Below, one piece after another: positions 7,311 through 13,647 of a DNA stretch of 13,647 nucleotides. The DNA comes from a bacterium (GTDB taxonomy: Bacteria; SAR324; XYD2-FULL-50-16): assembly GCA_024275165.1 (NCBI GenBank), contig JAJRZQ010000005.1:1-13647 (forward strand), in the 5' to 3' direction. The position numbers and the translations under genes are program-made. Below the pieces are notes generated by a model. It made no database searches. It had not been told where the DNA came from and was given only the letters and a program-made list of their open reading frames with translations. Numbering within the stretch: position 1 is the first letter of the stretch; each line of letters begins with the position of its first letter.

Positions 7311-7514
7311 AAACTCTGAAAAACGCGGAGTTTCCCCGCAAGGCAGGGACGCCTTGCCAAATCAAAAAGCGGAATTTATTGATTCGCGTTGGGGTTGTGG
7401 ATTTCATTCCCCACCGAAAAGAGGGAAAAACTCGACGCGCCCCTAGGGCTATAATCAGCCCGAAGGGCACGAGCCTACCGCTTGAACAAGCGGTAGGCAA
7501 GGAGTTTTTCAGAG
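7311..7514. repeat. Hairpin-rich element bounded by 11-bp inverted repeats
   Basis: CTCTGAAAAAC (7314-7324) and its exact reverse complement GTTTTTCAGAG (7504-7514) flank a run of stems: AAACTC/GAGTTT (7311-7316, 7328-7333), GCAAGGC/GCCTTGC (7338-7344, 7351-7357), TGGGG/CCCCA (7390-7394, 7409-7413), GGGCT/AGCCC (7446-7450, 7457-7461) and a 12-bp perfect stem GCCTACCGCTTG/CAAGCGGTAGGC (7473-7484, 7487-7498). It could be a MITE-like or other repetitive intergenic element, or a structured RNA. No target-site duplication is obvious. Confidence 0.5.
7473..7498. terminator. Strong 12-bp hairpin, possible terminator or element end
   Basis: GCCTACCGCTTG and CAAGCGGTAGGC with only two nt between them. 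A short T run follows 7 nt later on the plus strand (7505-7509), too distant for a classical intrinsic terminator, and no plus-strand gene precedes it. It could instead be the core of a repeated element. Confidence 0.3.
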
Positions 7515-7715
7515 GGTCCTAAAATTAAAAAAAATCCCTGATAATTACGATTCCCCTGCTTTGCGCTTGGCGATTGCTCCGAGCGCGAGGGTATGTTATT
7601 CTTGCCGTCATGTGAACAATAAAAGGGGCTCCAGCGAGATAGAGCCTCCTCAACTCATTGCAGGGGCCCTTGCCCCGCCTTTCACCCGCCGAATCATCAA
7701 TGAAGGAGATGGTCC

Positions 7716-9605
7716 ATGAGTAGTGAACCTAAATTTTATCCCCCCCCCAAAGCCTTGGCAGAAAAGGCGAATGTAAAAGAATACGCGAACCTCTATCAAA
7801 GGTCGATTACGGATCGGCAAGGCTTTTGGGCAGAACAGGCCGAAGAGTTGGAATGGTACAAAAAATGGGATCAGGTCTTAGATGACAGCAACCCCCCTTT
7901 TTATCAATGGTTTGTGGGCGCAGAAACCAACATCATTCAAAACGCCATTGACCGCCACCTAACCACGGCAACCCGCAACAAACTCGCTTTCATCTGGGAG
8001 GGGGAACCAGGGGATGTTCGCAGCTTTACCTACTTTGCCTTAAATCAAGAAGTCTCGAAGTTTGCCAATATCTTAAAGTCCCTCGGGGTAAAAAAGGGAG
8101 AAATCGTCACCCTCTATATGCCCCAGGTTCCAGAATTGGTTTTTGCCATGTTGGCCTGCGCCAAAATCGGCGCGCCTCATTCGGTGGTTTATGGGGGGTT
8201 TAGCTCCGAAGCCTTGGCCGGAAGGATTCAAGACGCCGACTCAAAATTTTTGATCACCGCTGATGGGGGCCACCGAGGGGGTAAAAAAACTCGGCTCAAA
8301 GACATCGCCGATCAAGCCATGAAAATCTGCCCTACCCTAGAAATCTGCGTTACGGTGCGACGCACGGGCGAGCCTTGCTATATGGAAGAGGGAAGGGATT
8401 ATTGGTATCACGAGCTGGCCTTGATGCCCTTTGCCCGGCCCTCTTGCCCAACCGAGGTCATGGACGCGGAAGACATGCTCTTTTTACTCTATACCTCCGG
8501 CTCCACAGGGCGGCCCAAAGGCGTGGTGCATACCCATGGGGGTTATCAAGTCTACACCAGCGCCACCCTTAAAATGGTCTTTGACCTCAAGCCGGAAGAC
8601 CGTTTTTGGTGCGCCGCCGACCCGGGATGGATCACCGGACACAGTTACATCGTCTATTCTCCCCTCATCAACGGAGCCACCATCATGCTCTACGAAGGGG
8701 CCCCGGCCTACCCCCACCCTGACCGTTTCTGGCAGATCATCGAAAAATACGGAATCACCATCTTGTACACCAGTCCCACGGCGGTGCGTGGGCTGATGCG
8801 TTTTGGAGAGCAATGGCCGGCGCGTCATGATCTTTCCAGCTTAAGGCTCTTAGGCAGCGTGGGAGAACCCATCAACCCCGAGGCCTGGAAATGGTATCAC
8901 AAAAATATCGGCCAAGGCCGTTGCCCCATCATGGATACCTGGTGGCAAACCGAAACGGGCGGATTTATGATCACCCCCCTGCCCATCACCCCCTTAAAAC
9001 CGGGAAGCGCGACCCAACCCTTTTTCGGCAATGAAGTCGATGTGGTGGATGACGAAGGCAACCCCGTCCCCGCAGGGGAAGAGGGGAACCTCGTCATCCA
9101 GGCCCCCTGGCCGGGCATGGCCCGTACGATTCACCAAGACCCGGAACGCTTTAAGGAGACCTACTGGTCTAAATTCAAAAAGCAGGGCTGGTATTTTGTG
9201 GGGGACGCGGCCAAAAAAGACGAAGATGGATACTTTTGGATTATTGGCCGCATTGACGATGTGATCAAGGTTTCCGGGTATCGCCTCGGCACCGCTGAAG
9301 TGGAAAGCGCCCTGGTGAGTCACGAAGCGGTGAGCGAGGCGGCGGCCATTGCCCTGCCCCATGAGATCAAAGGCAATGCCATTCATGCCTATGTGATTTT
9401 GACCACGGGTTTTAAGGGCAGCGACAGCCTAGCCCGCGACTTAATTAAACAGGTGGGCAAGGTCATGGGGCCCATTGCCCGCCCCGAGGAGATTTGTTTT
9501 GTGGAAGCCTTACCCAAAACCCGCAGCGGCAAGATTATGCGCCGAGTCTTAAAAGCGCGGGCCTTAGGGCAAGACGAGGGAGACCTCTCTACCTTAGAAG
9601 AATAG
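7716..9605 (+). CDS. acs: Acetyl-CoA synthetase, AMP-forming
   Basis: 629 residues, within the usual ~630-655 range. It activates acetate with ATP to acetyl-AMP and then acetyl-CoA (EC 6.2.1.1) in the cytoplasm. Motifs are complete: P-loop YTSGSTGRPKG at 259-269, DTWWQTETGG at 407-416 (Trp410 fits the residue that restricts the pocket to acetate), YFVGDAA at 493-499, hinge region GRIDDVIKVSG at 511-521 and the C-terminal PKTRSGK at 600-606 with catalytic Lys606, the target of reversible acetylation in well-studied homologues. The ATG is preceded by AAGGAG with a 7-nt spacer. It is divergent from oadGAB across 561 nt and convergent with the TerB-like gene at 9619, only 13 nt beyond its stop. 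GYRLG replaces the common GHRLG; this is minor. Propionate use as a side reaction cannot be excluded. Confidence 0.96.
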   Translation: MSSEPKFYPPPKALAEKANVKEYANLYQRSITDRQGFWAEQAEELEWYKKWDQVLDDSNPPFYQWFVGAETNIIQNAIDRHLTTATRNKLAFIWEGEPGDVRSFTYFALNQEVSKFANILKSLGVKKGEIVTLYMPQVPELVFAMLACAKIGAPHSVVYGGFSSEALAGRIQDADSKFLITADGGHRGGKKTRLKDIADQAMKICPTLEICVTVRRTGEPCYMEEGRDYWYHELALMPFARPSCPTEVMDAEDMLFLLYTSGSTGRPKGVVHTHGGYQVYTSATLKMVFDLKPEDRFWCAADPGWITGHSYIVYSPLINGATIMLYEGAPAYPHPDRFWQIIEKYGITILYTSPTAVRGLMRFGEQWPARHDLSSLRLLGSVGEPINPEAWKWYHKNIGQGRCPIMDTWWQTETGGFMITPLPITPLKPGSATQPFFGNEVDVVDDEGNPVPAGEEGNLVIQAPWPGMARTIHQDPERFKETYWSKFKKQGWYFVGDAAKKDEDGYFWIIGRIDDVIKVSGYRLGTAEVESALVSHEAVSEAAAIALPHEIKGNAIHAYVILTTGFKGSDSLARDLIKQVGKVMGPIARPEEICFVEALPKTRSGKIMRRVLKARALGQDEGDLSTLEE

Positions 9606-9618
9606 CTCTTCTTTTCGA

Positions 9619-10014
9619 TTAGGCGGAAAAAAGCCGATTCGCCAAGTCGATGTATTCTTGCCTCCTTGCCAAATCCAGCGGCAAGGGGGCTAGTCGCAAA
9701 TCCTTGGCGTAGGTTGCCAACCCTTCAAGCTCTCCCACTGCTTTCTCCTCATCGCTGAGAGCCATGGCAGTGAGAGCCAACAAACACAACCTTTTTGCCT
9801 CCTCTGAAGAAAGAGTCGATAAATTCGGCTCGCTCCCGCTGGCGGCAAGGGCACGAAAATGAGCCTCTTGAGCTAGAGTAAGCCCGCTTAAACGAATCCA
9901 ATTTTTTAAAAGCTCTTGCTCGGCAGGGAAGAGTTTTTTATCCGCAATCGCCATTTTAAAGGCGGCATGCAGGATCAATTGTAAGTCCTTTAGGTTGATG
10001 TTGGTTCGGGGCAT
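9619..10014 (-). CDS. TerB-like domain protein (131 aa)
   Basis: All-helical, compact protein. The pattern LILHAAFKMAIADKKLFPAEQELL near the N-terminus and CLLALTAMALSDEEKAVGELEGL later is the duplicated '(A)D..(h)...E' helical motif of the TerB/DUF533-like superfamily, whose members bind metal or take part in envelope stress and tellurite-associated systems. No partner ter genes are present, so 'tellurite resistance' should not be assumed. It lies 26 nt downstream of a second TerB-like gene in the same direction, probably one transcript. No strong Shine-Dalgarno precedes the ATG. The stop sits 13 nt from the end of the convergent acs gene. Confidence 0.78.
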   Translation of the reverse strand: MPRTNINLKDLQLILHAAFKMAIADKKLFPAEQELLKNWIRLSGLTLAQEAHFRALAASGSEPNLSTLSSEEAKRLCLLALTAMALSDEEKAVGELEGLATYAKDLRLAPLPLDLARRQEYIDLANRLFSA

Positions 10015-10040
10015 GGCGAAATCAAAAAGGGGCAGGCGGC

Positions 10041-10487
10041 TTATAAGAGATCGAAATCACTCACCTGCTTGCTTTGAAGTTGTTTGGGTCGGTCTCTTCG
10101 CAAAAGCCTCAGCATGGTTGCCTCGGCTTTTTCATAGGTGAGGCGGTGCAGGTTGATGGTTCCCACTTGAAGCCGCTTTGCCAGGTGGTGAAATAAAGCG
10201 AGTTCTTCTTCTGCCAGTTGGCCATCCACCAAAGCGACCGTCGCCAAGGCGAGGAGAAAGGCTTTTTTGGCTTTCTCGCTGGTCAACTGACTTGCCAAGG
10301 CCGTGATATCCTCCGCAATCGGCTCGGTATATTCATCCACCGCAAAGGGTTCGATCCCCGCGGCAACGCGAATGGATTCCAGCAGATTTACCTCTGTCTC
10401 CACCACTTGGTTATCCTGCTGGGCCATTTTAATGGCTCCCTTGAGCAAGATGAGAGCCTCTGCTTTTTCAATTTGAGCCATGATCAT
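10041..10487 (-). CDS. TerB-like domain protein (148 aa)
   Basis: Same fold as the neighbour at 9619. An N-terminal ALILLKGAIKMAQQDNQVVETEVNLL helix pair and FLLALATVALVDGQLAEEELALF are typical TerB motifs, here with a clearer D-G-x-(hydrophobic)-x-x-E-E signature. The C-terminal tail is basic then acidic (LRRDRPKQ ... SDFDLL). Two in-frame ATGs, at 10487 and 10481, are possible; neither has a good Shine-Dalgarno. The second gives a more usual MAQIEKAE start. A promoter candidate lies just upstream. The tandem arrangement with a divergent paralogue suggests duplication and possibly a heteromeric partner; the function is unknown. Confidence 0.8.
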   Translation of the reverse strand: MIMAQIEKAEALILLKGAIKMAQQDNQVVETEVNLLESIRVAAGIEPFAVDEYTEPIAEDITALASQLTSEKAKKAFLLALATVALVDGQLAEEELALFHHLAKRLQVGTINLHRLTYEKAEATMLRLLRRDRPKQLQSKQVSDFDLL

Positions 10488-10516
10488 TTTTAGGACTTGA
10501 AACTACATAGACCCTA

Positions 10517-10545
10517 AAAATACACCCAGACCGAGCAAAGATCAA
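10517..10545 (-). promoter_or_regulatory. Predicted promoter of the TerB-like pair
   Basis: Minus strand: TTGATC (10545-10540), 17-nt spacer, TATTTT (10522-10517). The start near 10510 gives a short leader. Four of six bases match consensus in each box. Confidence 0.4.
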
Positions 10546-10570
10546 GCCGCGCTCCAGCGGGCAAAAAGGG

Positions 10571-11914
10571 TTAAAGTCGTTGCAGCTTTAAATATTGACT
10601 CAAGGCCTGCCTAGAAAAACCCAACATCTCAGCCGCTAAGGTTTGATTTTGGTTGGTTTGCTCTAGGGCCGCCTGAATAATGGCATCCTTAGCGTCTTTT
10701 AGGTTGAGGCTGGAAAGGGTGAGAAGGCGGCCCTCGGGTTGCTTGAGCTGTTTTACTTCCTCCCCCAGCAGGGGCTTGAACAGAGCGAGAGAAAGCATGC
10801 CTTGCCGATGTTGTTCCATCGCGCTTTCAATCAATCCCTTCAATTCCTTTACATTTCCGGGGAAAAAATAGGATTTTAAAATAGAATAAAGCTCCTTGGG
10901 AACAGTGGGCTTTTTCTTTTTTTGGGCTCTCGCCGCGTTCATCAAAAAATGCTCGACTAAAAGCCGCAGGTCGTTTTTGCGTTGCCGCAGCGGGGGAAGC
11001 ATCACCGAATAGGCGCTAATCAGGTGATAGAGATCCCTGCGAAACCGCCCCTCTTCCATGAGATCTCGAAAATCGCGCCCGGCCGCAACCAACAGTCGGC
11101 ATTGATGTTCCTGCAGCGGATTCGGCGTGCCTGGGGTGGGCGTGACAAGGCGCAAAAAAAGGGTTTGGCATTTTGCGGAAAGTTGATCCACATCCTTAAA
11201 CAACAGCGTCCCCTGTTGGGCCTGTCGAAAAAGACTGTTTTGGGAACTAAACAAAAACTCCTGCAAAATGCCAGGATTGACCCCCTTCAGACTCTGCGCC
11301 AAAAAAGGCCCCGGTCTACCGCTCGCCTTATGAATGGACTCAGCCAAGGTTTGCTTGCCTACGCCAGGTTCGCCTTGCAGTAATAAGGTTTCCTGACTTG
11401 GGGCCAAGGCTTCGCAATAGCGAAAAATCGAATCCATTACCGGGTCTTGCGAGAAAAAAGAAGCAAAGCAAGTGGTCTTGCGCTGTTTATCCGCGGCGAT
11501 CTCTTTATATTTTAAAATACTGTTTTCCCTTTTTAAGGCGAGCAACTCTAAAGCCTTGGTCGCGGTGGCGATTAAACGAGGGGTGTCGATCGGTTTCAGC
11601 AGATAGTCAAAAACCCCTGCATGGATTGCTTCCAACCCCAATTGATTTTGTTCCGTCTCCAGGCACAAAATCAGAGGGATGTCTTGTGCCCGCTCCACGG
11701 TTTGTTGAATCCAGTCGGCTCGATGGGCCTGACCTGAAGGAACCTCAAAAACCACAAAAGCGAAATGCTGCTTGGAGATCAGCTCATGGAAATTGGAAAA
11801 ATCACCAAGCTGCTTGATATTATGCAAACCATTGAGACTGAAAGTCAGCTCCAACACCTTACGGATTACATCGTCTTCAATCGCCAGCAAAATGGGTTGT
11901 TCTGAATTCAGCAT
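10571..11914 (-). CDS. Degenerate NtrC-type AAA+ regulator (pseudo-receiver, no GAFTGA loop)
   Basis: 447 residues in the order receiver (1-~125), AAA+ (~150-385), Fis-type helix-turn-helix (~405-447). Several hallmark residues are altered. The receiver phospho-acceptor is Glu57 (VVFEV) instead of Asp, while EDD at 13-15 and Lys107 (LLKP) remain. Walker A is intact (GEPGVGKQ, 181-188). The sigma54-contacting GAFTGA loop is absent, with FSSQNSLFRQA at 222-232 in its place. Walker B, usually TLFLDE, is TLLFKD at 236-241. Arg residues of GRFRRDL (289-295) and the PPLRQR motif are kept; GNVREL is GNVKEL. The HTH (TLAAEMLGFSRQALSQYL) looks functional. It probably binds DNA and perhaps ATP but does not activate sigma54 in the standard way. 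The ATG has a CGGAG 5-6 nt upstream. It follows the PAS/CBS protein gene by 123 nt in the same direction. Confidence 0.9.
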   Translation of the reverse strand: MLNSEQPILLAIEDDVIRKVLELTFSLNGLHNIKQLGDFSNFHELISKQHFAFVVFEVPSGQAHRADWIQQTVERAQDIPLILCLETEQNQLGLEAIHAGVFDYLLKPIDTPRLIATATKALELLALKRENSILKYKEIAADKQRKTTCFASFFSQDPVMDSIFRYCEALAPSQETLLLQGEPGVGKQTLAESIHKASGRPGPFLAQSLKGVNPGILQEFLFSSQNSLFRQAQQGTLLFKDVDQLSAKCQTLFLRLVTPTPGTPNPLQEHQCRLLVAAGRDFRDLMEEGRFRRDLYHLISAYSVMLPPLRQRKNDLRLLVEHFLMNAARAQKKKKPTVPKELYSILKSYFFPGNVKELKGLIESAMEQHRQGMLSLALFKPLLGEEVKQLKQPEGRLLTLSSLNLKDAKDAIIQAALEQTNQNQTLAAEMLGFSRQALSQYLKLQRL

Positions 11915-11939
11915 ACAAACTCCGTTACGATATACCCTT

Positions 11940-11968
11940 AGAATAGCTTTGCTGGACTTTCAGCGCAA
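11940..11968 (-). promoter_or_regulatory. Predicted promoter of the NtrC-like gene
   Basis: Minus strand: TTGCGC (11968-11963), 17-nt spacer, TATTCT (11945-11940). It lies 26 nt or more before the ATG at 11914, in the 123-nt gap after the upstream gene. Read-through from that gene is also possible. Confidence 0.4.
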
Positions 11969-12037
11969 GAAAAATTGACAACAATCCAAAATTCCAAGCT
12001 CAAATTCACGGTTTCAACCCTTTGGGGCCTCAACGGT

Positions 12038-13039
12038 TTACTTCTCCAAACTCTGCTCTAAAGCGCATTTAGACATTTGCGACAAGGAGGATAAGCGGAC
12101 CTCGATTTCTTTCATTTGCATCAACAGTTCACGGTTAATCTTGTGTTCCGGGAGATTGTTCGGGATAGTATACAAATTGGCGGTCAACGCCTTTAAGGGA
12201 GAAATCAAGGTTTGCAACTCCTGATTGAGCTGCTTTAAGACAATGCGCGAGGCATTTTGATACTCCAATGCACCGGAAAACTCTTTTTTGGTATCTTGAA
12301 AAAAAATGAGGTTGACTAAAAGTTTCTGAGGTAATTGCAAGATCCGCAACTCCCCTTGCCAAGGAAGAAAGACCGGCTTCAATTTGCAGGAAAAACAAAC
12401 CTCTTCTCCTACCGCGCGACGCAGATTGTTTTGCAGTAAAACATAATCGGACTCCGCAATGATCTGACAGATTTTTTTTAAGGCCTCTAAAGGAAAAAGC
12501 AGACCCGCTTGATCATTAACCTCCACCAAATTGCCTTGAAAGGAAAAGAGACATTGCGCATGGTGAGATTGTTTCCACAGGCGATACCATTGCTGTGCCT
12601 CCAGTTCATGGTTCAATTTGGCTTCTTGAAACTGAGAAAGAAGTTGTTCTTGTTCGCGCAAACGGGTTATAAATCGAATCTGAGCCGATTCGATCTCTCG
12701 GGTGAGAGAGCTTACCGCCAGTTCCAAGGTCTTTTTCAAAACCGGACCTAAAAAAACTTCTTGGTTATAAACCAAGCCTAAAGGAGCGTTTTTGAGCCGC
12801 ATTAAGGCGACCCGGCAGTCTAGGCTAGCGGCCAAATTCGGGGCGGGAATGGCCAAATCGGCGGCCAGACCATTTTCTACCCTTTGCACCTGAGATTTGC
12901 TGATATAACCTAAGGGGTTGCCTATTTCATCCATGACTAAGGCATAGCCCTGCGAGCGCAAAAGAGGCTTGAGCAGAGAAAGCTTGTCTCGACTATCCAC
13001 CTGGACAAAAGGTATACTGAGAAGAAAGCGCGTTTCCAT
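12038..13039 (-). CDS. CBS/PAS-like sensor protein ending in a kinase-like helix without His
   Basis: 333 residues, no signal peptide or membrane helix, so cytoplasmic. Residues ~10-55 resemble half of a CBS domain (SQGYALVMDEIGNPLGYIS). About 105-155 is a charged helix, likely a coiled coil. About 158-250 reads as a PAS-like fold (AQCLFSFQGNLVEVNDQAG ... LLVNLIFFQDT). About 255-330 is helical; LNQELQTLISPLKAL (271-285) resembles the histidine-kinase dimerisation helix motif SHELRTPL, but the phospho-acceptor His is Gln273 and there is no ATPase domain afterwards. It is therefore a kinase-shaped protein without kinase chemistry, possibly a ligand sensor that dimerises. The start has GGGAG only 2 nt from the ATG, which is close. 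The next gene is the degenerate NtrC-like regulator, a natural candidate partner. Domain calls are by eye; CBS and PAS are moderate. Confidence 0.75.
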   Translation of the reverse strand: METRFLLSIPFVQVDSRDKLSLLKPLLRSQGYALVMDEIGNPLGYISKSQVQRVENGLAADLAIPAPNLAASLDCRVALMRLKNAPLGLVYNQEVFLGPVLKKTLELAVSSLTREIESAQIRFITRLREQEQLLSQFQEAKLNHELEAQQWYRLWKQSHHAQCLFSFQGNLVEVNDQAGLLFPLEALKKICQIIAESDYVLLQNNLRRAVGEEVCFSCKLKPVFLPWQGELRILQLPQKLLVNLIFFQDTKKEFSGALEYQNASRIVLKQLNQELQTLISPLKALTANLYTIPNNLPEHKINRELLMQMKEIEVRLSSLSQMSKCALEQSLEK

Positions 13040-13087
13040 AACTCCCTATAAGCGTGTGACGGGTCGCTTAAAGGAGTAGCAAAGTTG

Positions 13088-13130
13088 AAGGGACTTAGGT
13101 TGCTTAAAAACTACCCAAATACTGTCCCTT
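13088..13130. promoter_or_regulatory. Inverted repeat upstream of the PAS/CBS gene
   Basis: AAGGGAC (13088-13094) and GTCCCTT (13124-13130) form a 7-bp perfect stem. An imperfect inner extension pairs TTAGGTTG with CTACCCAA (6 of 8 pairs). It lies just after the ankyrin gene stop and ~50 nt before the next ATG. No T tract follows on the minus strand, so it may be an operator or RNA processing stem more than a terminator. Confidence 0.35.
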
Positions 13131-13136
13131 TTCAAA

Positions 13137-13647
13137 TTACACACTGTGCAGCAAGGTGAAAATCTCCGGGCAAGCTGCCTTGGTAGCCAGCCCTAAAGGG
13201 GTTTTGCCCCGATAACCCCTCTGGCGTGGGTTTGCCTTAAAAGCAAGGAGCAATTCGACCAGAGGCAGGTTTTGGGTTAAAACCGCTTGGCTCAAGGGGG
13301 TTTCTCCAGCCAAGGTGCAAAGGTTTGGGTTGGCTCCCTTTTGCAAAAGGAGCTGCGCTAGGGGAAAATTATTTTCTCGAATGGCCCGAAACAAAGGGGT
13401 TTGTTTTTCCCGATCCGGAATGTCGATGGACGCTCCACTTTTCAGTAAGGGAGGCAAGCAGGGTAAATGATCGCCAAAACAGCTCCAGGTAAAGGCGCTC
13501 CACCCAGAAGCATCGACAGAATCAGCCTGGGCGCCTAAATCGAGCAATGTGGTCAGACTATCCAGGTTCCCTTGATAGGCGGCGCACATCAAGGGGGTAA
13601 ATCCATCGCTGTCGGCAAGGTTGACGAGGTCGCCCGCCCTGGCCCCC
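13137..13647 (-). CDS. Ankyrin repeat protein, 5' end beyond window (partial)
   Basis: The frame stays open from the stop at 13137 to the right edge. The residues upstream of the first in-frame ATG (AGDLVNLADSDGFTPL) complete a perfect ankyrin repeat, so the true N-terminus lies outside. About 170 residues are visible with five repeats: GFTPLMCAAYQGNLDSLTTL, GWSAFTWSCFGDHLPCLPPL, KQTPLFRAIRENNFPLAQLL, GETPLSQAVLTQNLPLVELL and a terminal GKTPLGLATKAACPEIFTLL. Consensus TPL and the inter-repeat GA.P/D turns are clear; repeat 2 is less regular. It ends directly after the last repeat with no further domain. Ankyrin arrays bind protein partners; no target can be told. It runs in the same direction as the PAS/CBS gene, 97 nt upstream of it. 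Confidence 0.9.
   Translation of the reverse strand, partial: GARAGDLVNLADSDGFTPLMCAAYQGNLDSLTTLLDLGAQADSVDASGWSAFTWSCFGDHLPCLPPLLKSGASIDIPDREKQTPLFRAIRENNFPLAQLLLQKGANPNLCTLAGETPLSQAVLTQNLPLVELLLAFKANPRQRGYRGKTPLGLATKAACPEIFTLLHSV

Larger units (their letters stand above)
7155..7715. other. Divergent oad/acs intergenic region (561 nt)
   Basis: Contains the oad promoter and leader hairpin, a structured block at 7311-7514, and the acs leader. The only sizeable open frame (minus strand, 7500-7240, 86 codons) has no ribosome binding site and follows the hairpin array, so it is treated as non-coding. In the acs leader two small hairpins are visible: GGCTC/GAGCC at 7627-7631 and 7642-7646, and GGGGC/GCCCC at 7663-7667 and 7672-7676. 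No convincing acs promoter could be placed. Confidence 0.6.

Noticed and set aside
7240-7500. 86-codon minus-strand frame in the oad/acs spacer
   Set aside because: It coincides with the hairpin cluster and the oad promoter, lacks a ribosome binding site, and resembles translated repeat DNA.
7540-7607. Possible acs promoter boxes (GATAAT, TATGTT, TTGCTC, TTGCCG)
   Set aside because: No combination gives both acceptable hexamers and a 16-18 nt spacer; a sigma54 -24/-12 pattern was also not found.
9606-9650. Possible bidirectional terminator between acs and the TerB-like gene
   Set aside because: GGC and GCC flank an A run, but the stem is only about 3 bp and partly coding; too weak to call.
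10346-10362. GGTTCGATCCCCGC, similar to a tRNA T-arm
   Set aside because: It lies in frame within the TerB-like gene and no acceptor, D-arm or anticodon arm could be paired around it.
13587-13592. Start of the ankyrin gene at TTG/ATG 13592-13587
   Set aside because: The frame continues upstream to the window edge and those residues complete an ankyrin repeat, so the gene begins outside.

Overview
The window reads as chromosomal DNA of a free-living Gram-negative bacterium of roughly 50% GC. Shine-Dalgarno sites, sigma70-like promoters, a Na+-pump decarboxylase operon, an NtrC-type AAA+ protein and TerB-like and ankyrin proteins would fit a deltaproteobacterial-grade or similar uncultured anaerobe. 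That placement is inference: there is no rRNA or other taxonomic marker here. No tRNA, rRNA, CRISPR array, transposase or integrase was recognised.

Layout. (1) 1-2742, minus strand: two co-transcribed genes for extremely acidic, repeat-rich proteins, 12 nt apart. The upstream one starts with a receiver-like domain that has lost its phospho-acceptor Asp. The downstream one runs off the left edge with its reading frame still open. (2) 2743-3325: gene-poor gap holding the promoter of that operon. (3) 3326-3547, plus: a small unknown protein with a strong ribosome binding site. (4) 3586-7154, minus: an oadG-oadA-oadB operon for a biotin-dependent, sodium-translocating decarboxylase. Its beta subunit carries an unusual secreted, lipoyl-like N-terminal domain. 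(5) 7155-7715: a 561-nt divergent intergenic region with a good oad promoter, a cluster of hairpins bounded by 11-bp inverted repeats, and the acs leader. (6) 7716-9605, plus: acetyl-CoA synthetase. (7) 9619-13647, minus: two TerB-like proteins, a degenerate sigma54-activator-like AAA+ protein, a CBS/PAS/coiled-coil protein ending in a kinase-like helix without the phospho-acceptor His, and the 3'-terminal part of an ankyrin gene that runs off the right edge.

How they work together. The oad operon and acs face away from each other across one regulatory region and both act on C2-C4 carboxylate metabolism, so joint control of acetate, pyruvate and oxaloacetate use with Na+ energetics is plausible. 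The strongest unusual theme is signalling proteins that keep the shape of two-component and NtrC proteins but have lost the chemistry. There is a receiver with Ser at the Asp position, a second receiver with Glu at the Asp position on an AAA+ domain lacking the GAFTGA loop and a normal Walker B, and a kinase-like helix with Gln at the His position. The last two are neighbours and may form a phosphorylation-independent regulatory pair. This is a hypothesis from sequence alone.
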